From NCBI GenBank assembly GCA_964019135.1, contig OZ025256.1:42938035-43002034 (forward strand): a stretch of DNA of 64,000 nucleotides, in the 5' to 3' direction. Of this stretch, positions 1 to 11,204 are shown piece after piece (position 1 is the stretch's first letter; the number at the start of each line of letters is the position of its first letter). The DNA is from Arenicola marina (lineage: Eukaryota; Annelida; Polychaeta; Arenicolidae). The position numbers were made by a program, and so were the translations under genes. Below the pieces are notes generated by a model. That model had not been told where the DNA came from and made no database searches. It saw only the letters and a list, made by a program, of their open reading frames with translations.

Positions 1-504
1 TTGCGTTGGCTTCAGTTTATGCATCATTTTTCTTGGTTTGGAACGATATGGCTTCGTGTATATGAACATGGAAACCAGTTTGATATTTATTTATTTGTGT
101 TTTAGTTTAGTTTCTTTTATCCTTATTTTTGAATAAAGGAATATATATAATAAAACCAGTTGGTCTTTATTTCAAATGCCCTTGTCACAGATGTTCCCCT
201 CAGAGATGTGTCGACGTCATCCTGATCTCACGTTATATATTCCGCTTCGCACCCAGCGATGTATGGTGATATCCTGCAAATCACACCTTCTTATATTAAC
301 TTGACTTATCTTGGCCACTGTGCCATTATAAATTATATTCAAATAGGAAACGATGCCTACTGTTTGAGTAAAAGAAAAACGCGTGATTAGCGCTAATATA
401 AATAGCTGCGATTATAACTCCAATCATGTTTTTTTACGGAGACAATCGTTGCAAGAGATATATCAATATGCTTGGATGCTATTTTTCCATGAACCGCTAG
501 GATA
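1..504 (+). promoter_or_regulatory. AT-rich flank with a possible TATA box upstream of the THAP-like exon
   Basis: No coding region is recognised here. An AATAAA polyadenylation-type hexamer lies near 133, which may mark the 3' end of something to the left. A TATAAATAG sequence at 397-405 sits about 100 bp before the ATG at 505, a plausible core-promoter distance for the THAP-like exon. Both are short motifs in AT-rich DNA and could be chance. The promoter role is inference only. Confidence 0.2.
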
Positions 505-588
505 ATGATCTACTGCGCGGCTTGGAACTGCCACAATTTATCGGCAAATCGCGGCCCTGATCTTTCGTTTTACGCGTTTCCCCTGAAG
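505..588 (+). CDS. Putative first exon of a THAP-type zinc-finger protein (partial)
   Basis: Twenty-eight codons from ATG to a consensus-like splice donor (AAG|GTAAAC at 586-594). The translation begins MIYCAAWNC and ends SFYAFPLK. This matches the start of a THAP domain, a C2CH zinc-binding DNA-binding fold: an N-terminal C-x(4)-C pair (residues 4 and 9) followed about 13 residues later by the aromatic FxxFP element. THAP domains are often interrupted by an intron near this point. The open frame runs on past the donor to 774, but that extension lacks the invariant THAP tryptophan, so I end the exon at 588. The second half of the domain, with the remaining Cys/His ligands, was not found. It could be a working first exon or an orphaned fragment of a THAP gene or a P-element-related transposase. 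I am fairly sure of the resemblance and unsure of function. Confidence 0.5.
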
Positions 589-1513
589 GTAAACTATACT
601 GTGAAGAGTTCCTTCCGCGAGATAACTTCCAGTTATAACGCAAGGCGGCGCCACATGAAGGGTCACAATATACGTCACTTGCTCCGGCAAAATGGCGCGC
701 TGCTCGACATTGAGGAGTTAACTTTCGGTGCAAATCGCGAATTGAATTGGTTTGACACCCGCTTTAATCAATAACCAAGATCCTTCTGACATCAGAACAT
801 GTATCGTTTTATCGAAGTAGTCAATCTGTGTACCGCACCGATATTATAGAATTTTCGCTCATGCCATAGCACGTATACAAACAATGAACTTTCATCCAGA
901 AAATTTAGCTTTTCCTTCAAATGGCTAAGAATGTAAATGTAGAACGTGTGGTGTCTCTCAGCAAAAAATCCCGAACTGCGATTATCATATGCGATCTTGC
1001 TGTTACAGCCAAGTGAGTGCGAGACAGTAACGAAACTGCCCTGAGACTAGCCATCAGACAGAAACAGATATTTGTTATGCCTGCTAAGTAAGTCTATAAC
1101 GAATCTTGGGCTTGATATGAGAATCATACATTCCTTTCGCATTATTACGGAATTACGTCATAATTATGATCACTGACAAACAGATGGGAAACTGATCGAC
1201 AAAACCACACTGTATGCCTCTACCCTCCCACACCCCTCACGCCCATCCAATCCGGTCGATTCACTTGTCAGTCGCTCTTCATTCCGGGGATTATGAGCTG
1301 ATAAATTAGCGATAAGGCAGGGATTAATGTCAATCAATTTGTGCGCCATCAAAACAACATCAAGGACACCGATTGAGGAGGATAAATTAGACTGTTCTAT
1401 TCCATTCTTAGACCGCCAAAGCACCTACACTTTAGAATGTCATTAAGACCAGACATTTGTCTGGTCGTTCCCCTAGTTGTACCGCACCGTGGACCACGCT
1501 GTGGGCACCAGTG
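589..1513. other. No recognisable feature
   Basis: Unique-looking, moderately AT-rich sequence. If the THAP-like exon is real, this would be the start of its intron. No convincing exon, RNA gene or repeat was seen on either strand. Confidence 0.4.
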
Positions 1514-2236
1514 GTTTGTGTGGGTGTGGGTGTAGGTGGGTGTGGGTGTGGGTGTAGGTGTGGGTGGGTGTGGGTGGGTTTGGGTGTGTGGGTGTGGGTG
1601 TAGGTGTGGGTGGGTGGGTGTGGGTGTGGGTGTGGGTGTGGGTGTAGGTGTAGGTGTGGGTGTGGGTGGGTGTGGGTGTAGGTGTGGGTGTGGGTGTGGG
1701 TGTGTAGGTGTGGGTGGGTGTGTGGGTGTAGGTGTGTGGGTGTGTGGGTGTAGGTGTGGGTGTGGGTGTGGGTGTGGGTGTAGGTGTGGGTGTGGCTGTA
1801 GGTGTGGGTGGGTGTGGGTGTAGGTGTGGGTGGGTGTGGGTGTGGGTGGATGTCGGTGTGGGTGTGTGGGTGTGGGTGTGGGTGTGGGTTGGTGTGGGTG
1901 TGGGTGTGGGTGGGTATGGGTGTGGGTGTGAAGGTGTGGGTGTAGGTGTGGGTGGGTGTGGGTGGGTGTGGGTGGGTGTGGGTGTGTGGGTGTGGGTGTG
2001 GGTGTGGGTGTGGGTGGGTGGGTGTGGGTTGGTGTGGGTGTGGGTGTAGGTGTGGGTGGGTATGGGTGTGGGTGTGGGTGTAGGTGTGGGTAGGTGTGGG
2101 TGTGGGTGTGTGGGTGTGGGTGTAGGTGTGGGTGGGTGGGTGTGGGTGTATGGGTGTGGGTGTGTGGGTGTGGGTAAGTGTGGGTGGGTGGGTGTGGGTG
2201 TGTGGGTGTGGGTGGGTGTGGGTGGGTGTGGGTGCG
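1514..2236 (+). repeat. G-rich degenerate (TGTGGG)n-type array, about 720 bp
   Basis: The stretch is built almost entirely of GGGTGT, GGGTGG and GTAGGT steps, with all G on the plus strand. Runs of GGG separated by TGT recur dozens of times, which is the composition expected of G-quadruplex-forming DNA. The unit is irregular (6 bp with 4- and 8-bp variants). Open frames exist on both strands because the repeat lacks stops: Val/Gly/Cys/Trp-rich on plus and His/Pro/Thr-rich on minus. They are compositional artefacts, not genes. Confidence 0.95.
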
Positions 2237-2396
2237 TTGGGAAGGAGCGGGGGTTTATAAAATGTCAAGGAGGGAGGACTTGTGGATTTCTCTATTGACC
2301 CCGCATATTATTTCAATACGTAAATGGATCCTCTATGGCAAAAATTGTAGAAATAAGCCGCACGCGAAGGCTTAATTACACCAAGAATCCTTTGGG

Positions 2397-2481
2397 AACA
2401 TGTACCAGAGGGTGCGAACCAATGACCTGTTGATCTACGTGCATCTCAGCGCGCCTACCAGCTGGGCCAGGGCGGCTTCCC
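2397..2481 (-). mobile_element. tRNA-derived SINE head (family 2, copy 1)
   Basis: Read on the minus strand, this segment has a tRNA-like A box (TGGCCCAGCTGGTAGGCGCG) and, about 35 nt later, a B box around GGTTCGCACCC. These are the two internal RNA polymerase III promoter elements. The acceptor and anticodon stems do not form a clean tRNA, so I call it a SINE head or tRNA pseudogene. A related minus-strand copy with the same box order lies at 52687-52770. The 3' body was not delimited. Confidence 0.5.
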
Positions 2482-2970
2482 ATGAGACACCCCTGAGGGC
2501 TGGCTGCCACCATTAGCTGAGCGGTGGGGTGGCCGGGTGACGGAGAGAGGGGGGTGACGCCCACTGACGGCCAGCCGCCAGCCAGCGCCAGGGAGGAAGA
2601 TCCGCGAAACTCCCGCCAATTTCTGCGGACGCCATGAGAAGGCGGGAAGCAGACGACTTTCGCGTGCTGTGACCCCGGTGGCGGTGTGGCTTGGTTCATC
2701 GGACAGAGGCTACCGACCGAGGCGAGGAAATAACTGATATGCATATACCAGTGGGATGGGGAGTTATTTCACCCATAATACTGTAGTCACCAGCCCGATT
2801 TCTTTGGATATTGATAGCGGTCGTCAAGGAAGCGGATCTTTGATGAGTCGCGTCCTGCCGGTCATGCAGCATATTGCCAGCCCGGCTATGACCTTGGTGC
2901 ACGTTGTGAAAGGTTTGGCGGTCATCGTTATCAGCATCATATACTCAGGATCCCAGGTGAGTACACGTGG
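2482..2970. other. No recognisable feature
   Basis: GC-rich, then mixed sequence between the SINE head and the 30-bp minisatellite. No supported gene, and no target-site duplication that would define the SINE end. Confidence 0.3.
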
Positions 2971-4535
2971 ACCTATGTACCATCTGCTCTTACCCAGATA
3001 GCCTATGGGCACCCTGTTCTTACCCAGGTAGCCTATGGGAACCCTGTTCTTACCCAGGTAGCCTATGTGCCCCCTGTTCTTACCCAGGTAGCCTATGTGC
3101 CCCCTGTTCTTACACAGGTAGCCTATGTGCCCCCTGTTCTTACCCAGGTAGCCTATGTGCCCCCTGTTGTCACCCAGGTAGCCTATGTACCCCCTGTTCT
3201 TACCCAGGTAGCCTATGTGCCCTCTGTTCTTACCCAGGTAGCCTATAGGCACCCTGTTCTTACCCAGGTAGCCTATGTACCCCCTGTTCTTACCCAGGTA
3301 GCCTATGTGCCCCCTGTTCTTACCCAGGTAGCCTATGTACCCCCTGTTGTTACCCAGGTAGCCTATGTGCCCCCTGTTCTTACCCAGGTAGCCTATGTAC
3401 CCCCTGTTGTCACCCAGGTAGCCTATGTACCCCCTGTTCTTACCCAGGTAGCCTATGTACCCCCTGTTCTTACCCAGGTAGCCTATGTACCCCCTGTTCT
3501 TACCCAGGTAGCCTATGTACCCCCTGTTCTTACCCAGGTAGCCTATGTACCCCCTGTTCTTACCCAGGTAGCCTATGTACCCCCTGTTCTTACCCAGGTA
3601 GCCTATGTACCCCCTGTTCTTACCCAGGTAGCCTATGTGCCCCCTGTTGTTACCCAGGTAGCCTATGTGCCCCCTGTTGTTACCCAGGTAGCCTATGTGC
3701 CCCCTGTTCTTACCCAGGTAGCCTATGTGCCCCCTGTTCTTACCCAGGTAGCCTATGTGCCCCCTGTTCTTACCCAGGTAGCCTATGTACCCCCTGTTGT
3801 CACCCAGGTAGCCTATGCACCCTCTGTTCTTACCCAGGTAGCCTATGTACCCCCTGTTCTTACCCAGGTAGCCTATGTACCCTCTGTTCTTACCGAGGTA
3901 GCCTATGTACGCCCTGTTCTTACCCAGGTAGCCTATGTACCCTCTGTTCTTACCCAGGTAGCCTATGTACCCTCTGTTCTTACCCAGGTAGCCTATGTAT
4001 CCCCTGTTCTTACCCAGGTAGCCTATGTACCCTCTGTTCTTACCCAGGTAGCCTATGTGCCCCCTGTTCTTACCCAGGTAGCCTATAGGCACCCTGTTCT
4101 TACCCAGGTAGCCTATAGGCACCCTGTTCTTACCCAGGTAGCTTATGTACCCCCTGTTGTTACCCAGGTAGCCTATGTGCCCCCTGTTCTTACCCAGGTA
4201 GCCTATGTACCCCCTGTTCTTACCCAGGTAGCCTATGTGCCCCCTGTTCTTACCCAGGTAGCCTATGTGCCCCCTGTTCTTACCCAGGTAGCCTATGTAC
4301 CCTCTATTGTTACCCAGGTAGCCTATGTACCCTCTGTTCTTACCCAGGTAGCCTATAGGCACCCTGTTCTTACCCAGGTAGCCTATGTACCTCCTGTTCT
4401 TACCCAGGTAGCCTATGTACGCCCTGTTCTTACCCAGGTAGCCTATGTACGCCCTGTTCTTACCCAGGTGGCCTATGTACGCCCTGTTCTTATCCAAGTA
4501 GCCTATGTGCCCCCTGTTCTGATCCAAGTAGCCTG
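2971..4535. repeat. 30-bp minisatellite, about 52 units
   Basis: The period is exactly 30 bp over more than 1.5 kb. Each unit runs GCCTATGTRC, then CCCCTGTTCT, then TACCCAGGTA. The main variants are GTAC/GTGC/AGGC at positions 7-10, CCC/CTC, and CTT/GTT/GTC. Because 30 is divisible by three and the unit lacks stops in two frames, the array stays open as a 10-residue repeat on plus (VPPVLTQVAY) and on minus (GYIGYLGKNR). No signal peptide, start context or flanking exon supports translation. The two ends are more diverged than the centre. Confidence 0.97.
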
Positions 4536-5699
4536 TTACTTATATTAACCTATAACACGCCCAATTATATGATTAAGTTTTTGCTATTGGAAGCTGCGCC
4601 TCACCACCCCACCCCACTCTACATAAACACACACCCCTAATAGATATCAAGGTAATGCAATCAAGTAATATGATGATGAAAAGTATCCGAAGTGAGGCAA
4701 GAGCCCTTACTACAATATAATCTTGTTAGTGTGTGCCCTCATGAAAGATGGACTGTCGAGAGAGACAGGAGTGCCTCGGCTAGTCCGAGAGGGGAGGGGG
4801 TGGGGTATATGTGGGGTGTGTGTGTGGGGGGGGTCACATCGATTTCACTGACACCCCCCCAACTCCAGCTCCATCACCCGAAGTGTGGATCCCCTGCCCC
4901 CTGGCCTGGATTAGCCCCTGCCCCACTGGCCTGGATTAGCCCCTCCCATGGTGTTAGAGGTCCGCTTCCTGCCCTCCATGATCTGCCAGAATCTCTTCCA
5001 GAAGGGCACGACCCCTGTTGTGGAAGACATCTACATAAACCTATTTAAAGAGGCTTCCCGATTTTTTTCTAAAATCTGGATAGGATACTGAAAACAAAAC
5101 ATCCTTCGCATGTAACATAACTGTAAGATTTGCTTAGAATTATCGCGGCAAACCTGCCAGAAAAGATTACATGACAGCTGACCAAAGCTAAATACAGTAC
5201 ATATTTCTACGTACTTCATCTGTTTTTCACACCATTTTAGTCATGTGAAGCCACAGGCAATGACTTTCAGCGATAAAGTGATTAAGTGATAAGAATAGAT
5301 AATTATTACACTAATCAAACCATAATATTAACAAACTTAGATTCTGACATCGTTTTGGCGGCAAAAAACATCTGCTTGCATAGCTTTAAAGAAGCCACAA
5401 TAGGTGATTAGCGGTGATACAAGGATAAACGATTTTGTCCGAAGAACAATTAGCAAAGCCTCTGATATTGTCTTCAGTATCATTATATACCGTATTCGTG
5501 AAAGCACTTGTGAATACTTGTGTTCGTATTCATATTCAGGTGAATCTCAGGGGGGGATCTAGGGAGGGGGGCGGGCACCCGCCCCCCCCCCGCCCTTTTA
5601 GGGCCGAAATTTATACCATTTAACATATGAAAACCGAAACAGGCTCCCCTATCAGAAATCACTGTATTCAAATTAGTATTCGCCTTCATGGAGAATCAA
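4536..5699. other. No gene recognised; one possible hAT-like terminus
   Basis: Mostly unremarkable sequence. At about 5544-5600 there is CAGGGGGGGATCTAGGG followed by long G and C runs, reminiscent of the CAGGGGCGGATC termini of hAT-family MITEs. No matching second end was found, so no element is called. The left target-site duplication of the SINE (5687-5699) ends this stretch. Confidence 0.25.
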
Positions 5700-5961
5700 T
5701 CAGGGGCCGCCTCGATAGCTCAGTGGGTTAGAGCGCTCGCATTGAGTGCTCTGGCCACCTGAGAGCCTAACGGCACGTGGATCGGTGGTTCAAGCCCTGC
5801 TGTGGCCATGTCTGTGTGGTCGCAGGGTAAAGATCCTATGTCTTTCTTCGTAAAGAGTAGGGGGTTACCCCCGGAGACATGGCTCCACTCTCCCTTCCTT
5901 TTCCCATTGACGCGATGTGACCAAAGGTGGTTAGAGCGTCCTGAATATACAACCACACAAC
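5700..5961 (+). mobile_element. tRNA-derived SINE (family 1, copy 1) with perfect target-site duplication
   Basis: The 5' head carries an A box (TAGCTCAGTGGGTTAGAGCG, about 5716-5735) and a B box (GGTTCAAGCCC, about 5788-5798) separated by an unusually long spacer. An unrelated body and a short AC-rich tail (TACAACCACACAAC) follow. It is flanked by a 13-bp direct repeat, CATGGAGAATCAA, at 5687-5699 and 5962-5974, the signature of target-primed reverse transcription. A second copy is at 12412-12700. SINEs depend on a partner LINE for mobility; none is intact in the window. Confidence 0.85.
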
Positions 5962-6446
5962 CATGGAGAATCAAAGCATTCGTGCTGGTGTTCACGAAGA
6001 ATCAAGGTATTCCTAGTTGAATGCTTATACTGTTTGTCATGTATTCGTCCCATCTCTGGTTATTATGACCAGCCGATATGTCGGACAACTACCACAAGGC
6101 GATGACAAATGTAATATTTATCTCGCGATATAAAAGAAGAGTGTACGCGACAAGGTCACGCCCGTGCCCTTCCTTGAATAATGCATGACCCGAGACGCTG
6201 CCCCGCCCTCACAATGAGCACGTGACTCTGTGACAATGAGGCTCTGATTGTCACGGAGCCCAGGACTCGGGCGTGCGCGTGACTCGCCGGTCTGGCGGTA
6301 GGTGAAACACGATCTGATACCTGGAGCGGACGAATGACCCAGGCCCGAAGTGAGGGTCTTTATATGACATAATATACGTACATGTTATCATAGTGTAGAC
6401 AATACGATAGTAAATCAGATTAAAATCTCGTCGCTCCGAAGACAGT

Positions 6447-6691
6447 GGGTGCATTTCTTTGGTAGCCCGGGTATATCCCGAAGGAAAACAGAATAGGCAC
6501 ATTACACATCGGTATACCTCTCGGTACTTCTGCAGCCGGATGCGCATTTATTCGGCATGCCGGTGGTGTCCCGTTCCAAACAGCGCGGGGCATGCGGGAG
6601 GTGATGGCGACTGATTGAAAAGTGACTGTCTAGGCTGGTTCCATTGCCCGAAAGTTGCGGTATACTCGTCCCGTCCTAAAGAAATACACCC
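6447..6691 (+). mobile_element. MITE family B, copy 1 (internally deleted)
   Basis: Begins GGGTGCATTTCTTTGGTAGC and ends with a degraded inverse of it (CTAAAGAAATACACCC). The left half matches the other B copies (44374, 50827, 55940). The segment holding the 'ccggatgtgaacgg...gttccctgtcac' portion is missing, so the element is about 245 bp instead of 306-391 bp. The left flank is AGT, but the right flank is TCT, so the 3-bp target duplication seen at the other copies has decayed here. Confidence 0.75.
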
Positions 6692-8320
6692 TCTACCTGG
6701 TCACTTTGAATACAATGCCGTCAGGCACGGGGCCCTTAAAGTTGCATGTCGAGTTCTTTTCCGCCAAAACTAACCCTAGGCCAAATTTATATCAAACTTT
6801 GCAGAAAACTCGATTGTTTCATTCTATAATTCAGAAACCTGATGAACATCGCCGTTTCGGCTGTGGTGTAGCAAACGTGTCTATCCCGGGACACCACAGA
6901 ACTCGTCGCAGCACTGCTACTTATACCAAAGCATCGCGAAGCACACAAACTGATGACGTTTACCACTAAAATGAAAACTTGTGGTAAATTGATATCACGA
7001 CATCGACACAGGTAGCGGCACTTTAGAAAAAAATGACGCTGGACTTTGCCAAAAGTCGACACGGAACGTCGTGAAATAGATCGACGCTGGGTACTGGACC
7101 CCCCGTTCCAGACCCCTGCAAGCTAATCTACCTACTGACTTCAACCCTCTGTCGTCTTAATTGTTGTGTGTTAGTAAAACCGATTATTGCATTTAGACCG
7201 TACGTTAATAATCTATATTGTAGTCATTTTTCGGACAAGTATTATTTATTACATTTGTGAATTTAAAGATTCATTCACTTTATCACTCAAGTTATTTCTA
7301 AAATACGACTTTCGGCGCTAAAATGGAGAACAAATGCCATGTGCGGCCGTGTTGGACATAATTCGTTTCGGTTCTTCTCGTGTCATAAGCTTCTGAGTAA
7401 ATCAATTCTTAAAATGAATAAGTTATCCATAGACAGTGTGAACCAACTCGGAAAGATCAAACCTGTGCTTTTCGCGACCAGTGATGTAAATGCAGGTTCC
7501 GGTTTAACTGTTGATATAGACCGTTTGAGATACCCCTGGCGACATCTATCGTCAAAAATAGACGCTGCTTGTATCGGGCTAGAAAACCTGATTCCCACAT
7601 GCGTTTACCATGCATGCCTATGGAGTTTGTTCAAGTGCCCGGCTTCAACGTTGCTTTTGTCAGGGAAAGGTTGGTTCTATGGCATTGTCATTCACAGAAC
7701 AAAAGAAAAACAAACAGAACAAAAAAAAAACAAGAATATTTCTATAAACTGTCCTAAAAGCATTATGTTACATAATGGAATCACATCTTATATTTCACTA
7801 GATTGAACACAGTTTAACATGCTAGGTTGCTACACAAGACCCATATGTCACTCGAGTGCATTCAGATTCGCATTGAATCATTTATATAGATTTTATAATA
7901 TCTCTAGACAGAATAGATGCCAGAAACATAATTATTTCCGCATTGAAGAACATCAACAAATCGGGAATATGACCGTTTTCGTGCTACGCACAGCGTAATG
8001 AACATCATATCAACTGTTTTCTCGGCTTATATGTTTCCATCTCGGTCTTAAAATTGTATCCTTTGATAGTCAAATATTTATCTGTACAAAGTGGATTTTT
8101 GGGAGTGGGAAAACATTTGCTAACCTATGATAAACTGTTGGAAATTATGCATAAGTCCGCACTCGCCTTTTAAATGCTATGCAGCGCAACGCGAGTCCCG
8201 AAACACGCGCCTGCCAGAATTTCCCCTGGAACGGTCTATTTTGGATCAGTCCGGAGGGGGGGGGGGGTGGGGTGGGGGGCTAATACATTGCTGAGTTTGG
8301 AGGGCTTCCGCGGTAAGGCC
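6692..8320. other. No recognisable feature
   Basis: AT-rich single-copy sequence. An open frame at 7339-7806 (+) was examined and has no recognisable domain and a low-complexity Lys/Gln/Asn tail. Nothing is supported. Confidence 0.3.
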
Positions 8321-8325
8321 CCTTT

Positions 8326-8412
8326 TTTGACCGCCAAAATCCACTCGGTCAGGGCGTTTTACCGCCAAAATCCGCTCGGTCGGGGCCTTTTACCGCCACA
8401 ATCCACTCGGAA
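8326..8412. repeat. Short tandem repeat, three units of about 32 bp
   Basis: Three adjacent copies of a unit with core TTTTACCGCCAAAATCC followed by RCTCGGTCRGGGC. The surroundings hold poly-G and poly-C tracts (about 8250-8265 and 8460-8473). Confidence 0.7.
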
Positions 8413-8989
8413 TAGGTATATTTTCGCGGTAACTCCCTCTATGAATGCACTTTTTCAGAGCCCCCCCCCCCCCTGTCGCAAGCTTCATAAGGGGTATCTT
8501 TTTCATCATAAATATCCGCTCTCTCAGACATCAAGGCCCTCGCGGAACCCCCCTCCCCGCCCCCTCCCCCCCTTCACCAAATTTGTATAACAGTGGCCCC
8601 CTCTAGTTGTCGATATGTGGAATTTATAATATCTGGAATAGCATTTTGCTGGCGATGTTTTGTAGTTTGTTTTAACCAACATCAACAGTATGGCTGCCAG
8701 TCTCTTGCTATCAACCCACCAGCTAAAAACGGGAGTTCCAAGCTGAGCCTCATTTACGTCATGAATGTCGAATGATCGCCTCTGACTATTGCGTGATGTT
8801 CTAACGCGTCAAATGAGATAATGGCATATATTTATATTTCTAATTGTGCACTGGAATATAATTAACGGGTATTCTATTATTGAGATTCATGTCTTAAAAG
8901 TCCTTTTGGACCCTGGAGCTGGAGCGTCAGAAATATGATATCAGTCGGCGCCCTGGCTGCCTGTCGCTGCCTTGGCAGAGAGGAGCAAC

Positions 8990-9905
8990 CATGCATGGGG
9001 GGGGGGGGGGGGGCGGAGGCTTCTGCAGCCAATACAGAATTAGAATAACTTAACAGTAATCTCATATATAATATGTATCATCAGGAGGGCGGCCCATATC
9101 TACAGCGGTGTGTGTGTGTGTGTGTGGAGGTTGGGGATTGAGAGGGCGTTGACGGGTGGGTGTTAAGTTGGGTGGGGGGGGGGGGGGCGCGGGGGTCCCA
9201 GGGTATGCCTGAAGCAGTCGCTGCTAACAAGAACGCACAGTGCATCCCATCTCCATCAGTTATTGTGCAGGTTGCCTCTCGCGTGACTTCTCCCAGTGAT
9301 ATTGACGGGCATATAGGACTCCATGTCCCCTATAAGCCCTTGCCATAACTTGAAAATGGCTGTTTGATGTCTGTGTTTGTCCCCCACCCCCTTCCCTGTC
9401 TCCCCCTCCCACCCACTCTCCCCCCCACCCTCCCTATGTCACTCGCTGGGAGCTGTTGGTCGCCGCATCCTGTAACGTAATCAACAAGTGAAAGCCACCA
9501 CCGTCTTCCTGAAGGGTCCGTGTTTGATCGCACACCCGAGGGTGTAAGGACATACCCCCACCCATCCACCTATCCACCCCCACTCACCCCCACCCCGTCC
9601 CACCGACAGCCGCCCCCCGGCGCCACTAGCGCCACCTATTGTAACGCCGACGGAAGTGAATAATTCATCGTCGATACATTTAGGCAGTTTGCCTGCTGCC
9701 GGGAAAAGTCGGGACATCACGAGACAACGTGGTCTCTCGGCGAGACCTTGGCGAGGCGTGCTTAATTACCTTAATGGATTAGTTAATTGTGCGGTGGGCG
9801 CATCTCCCTCATTCACGTGGCCGCGGATAGAGCGCAAACACAAAGTACAAACTGCTATAGGCGGGGCACGGCGGGTGGGGGGAGTGGGGGGGGGGGGAGT
9901 GTAGG
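8990..9905. repeat. Homopolymer-rich stretch: poly-G/C tracts and a (TG)n
   Basis: Contains a poly-G run at about 8998-9013, a (TG)n at about 9108-9125, another poly-G at about 9173-9187, a C-rich segment at about 9378-9430 and a poly-G at about 9884-9898. No gene is supported between them. Small open frames here reflect the biased composition. Confidence 0.6.
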
Positions 9906-10363
9906 TGGCGATCCGCACAGCCTTCCAATGTGACTCGTAGTCAAGGCAACGGATGCGTCACTGCACCGACCGGCGTTCCCATGGGAAAGCGCGCTCAACG
10001 AAACTCGACTAGTTCAGAAACTAATATTGCGAGATAACGAGTTCATTTAACCCCTCTCCCCTCCCCTCCTTCCACCATGACACCACCCCCACCGAGATCA
10101 TATATGGCAGAAATTTAGGAGTGGAAGTTTATAATAGGCACTAATCTGAAAGGAAGAACGGATGTAACTTGATAACAAATAAGTTATAGTTACCAAATGA
10201 CCACAGTCAGTATTTCGGTATTTCCAGACTCAGCTTGCCATACGATAACGAAGGTACTTGAAGCGAGTTACCTTGGTGGGGACTAGTAGGGAGGTATGAG
10301 GTGATCACAAGCTGGAATGGAACTGTTCATTTGGTTCCAGACACTAAAGTAACAATGCAACAG

Positions 10364-10545
10364 TGTATGGGGCGCCAAATATAACAATGGACAGGTGTAT
10401 GGGGCGCCAAGTGTAACAATGGACAGTGTATGGAGCGCCAAGTGTAACAATGGACAGGTGTATGGAGCGCCAAGTGTAACGATGGACAGTGTATGGAGCG
10501 CCAAGTGTAACAATTAACAGTGTTTGGGCGCCAAATGTAAAAAAT
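10364..10545. repeat. Roughly 30-bp tandem repeat, about six units
   Basis: Units share GTATGGRGCGCCAARTGTAA followed by CAATGGACAG with small length changes. They contain the palindrome GGCGCC. No coding role is suggested. Confidence 0.85.
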
Positions 10546-10735
10546 AGACACCTGTATGAATGTTGAATACTATATCGACCAGTTATATTTAAAATGGCAA
10601 AAAACTTCATCGATACTCGAATCTTGGTAAAGTAGTGCTCACAATTTTCCAAAGGAGATGCGTTAATTTGGCCAAACAAGTAGCTAAGCAATCTGCCATG
10701 ATAATGTGGCGTACAACATACACCAATAACTGAGG

Positions 10736-10798
10736 TGACCCTGAGGTGACCCTGAGGTGACCCTGAGGTGACCCTGAGGTGAGCCTGCGCTGACCCTG
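10736..10798. repeat. 11-bp tandem repeat (CCTGAGGTGAC)
   Basis: Five to six head-to-tail copies of CCTGAGGTGAC, the last ones diverged (GAGCCTGCGCTGACC). Confidence 0.85.
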
Positions 10799-10950
10799 TC
10801 CGATGGCAATCCCTTTCAGGCGAACCTTGTTAAATAAATGATGTTTAAATTTTAAAAAACAAAAAAACAAGAAACCCACCAAGAACTAAATACATCATTT
10901 TTATTCCAACTCGTTTAAAAGTTTCCCAGCCAAACTATTGCTGTATGACA

Positions 10951-11204
10951 ATAGACCGATCCAGGCTGTCAATCATTCATTGACGTCACTGTTGCATTTA
11001 TCTACTTATGTGATGGAAAAAAGCTCTTCCACGTGCGTTATGTCCGACAAACAAAGCAGCATGTCACTTTCCTGTCAGTTTCAGAGATGAGTACTTCCCA
11101 CTTGTACCTACCATTAGTTAGGATTGTCAATTTCATACTCACAATAAACGGAAAAGGACTCAACCGTGGGCGGGGCTTAGTGTCAGGAGTGTGGAACAGT
11201 GTAT
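10951..11204 (+). mobile_element. MITE family A, copy 1
   Basis: Starts with the family terminus ATAGACCGATCCAGGCT. It contains the shared interior (AACAAAGCAGCATGTCAC, then GTGGGCGGGGCTTAGTGT) and ends with a decayed inverse terminus near 11193-11204. Other copies are at 52131-52401 (inverted, both termini clear) and 50706-51601 (interrupted by other elements). No protein is encoded, so it would be non-autonomous. Confidence 0.7.

Noticed and set aside
1514..2236. True telomere
   Set aside because: Not the TTAGGG repeat usual in animals, irregular unit, and flanked by unique sequence on both sides.
1432..2298. His/Pro/Thr-rich or Gly/Val-rich open frames
   Set aside because: Products of the TGTGGG-type array composition.
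2971..4535. CRISPR array
   Set aside because: The 30-bp repeat is contiguous with no unique spacers, and the genome is eukaryotic. The same applies to the other 30-bp arrays.
2824..4548. Very long open frames (about 490 and 567 codons) on both strands
   Set aside because: They are the 30-bp minisatellite read in stop-free frames; no start context, signal or unique domain.
7339..7806. 155-codon open frame
   Set aside because: No recognisable domain, low-complexity end, no paired splice logic or paralogue.
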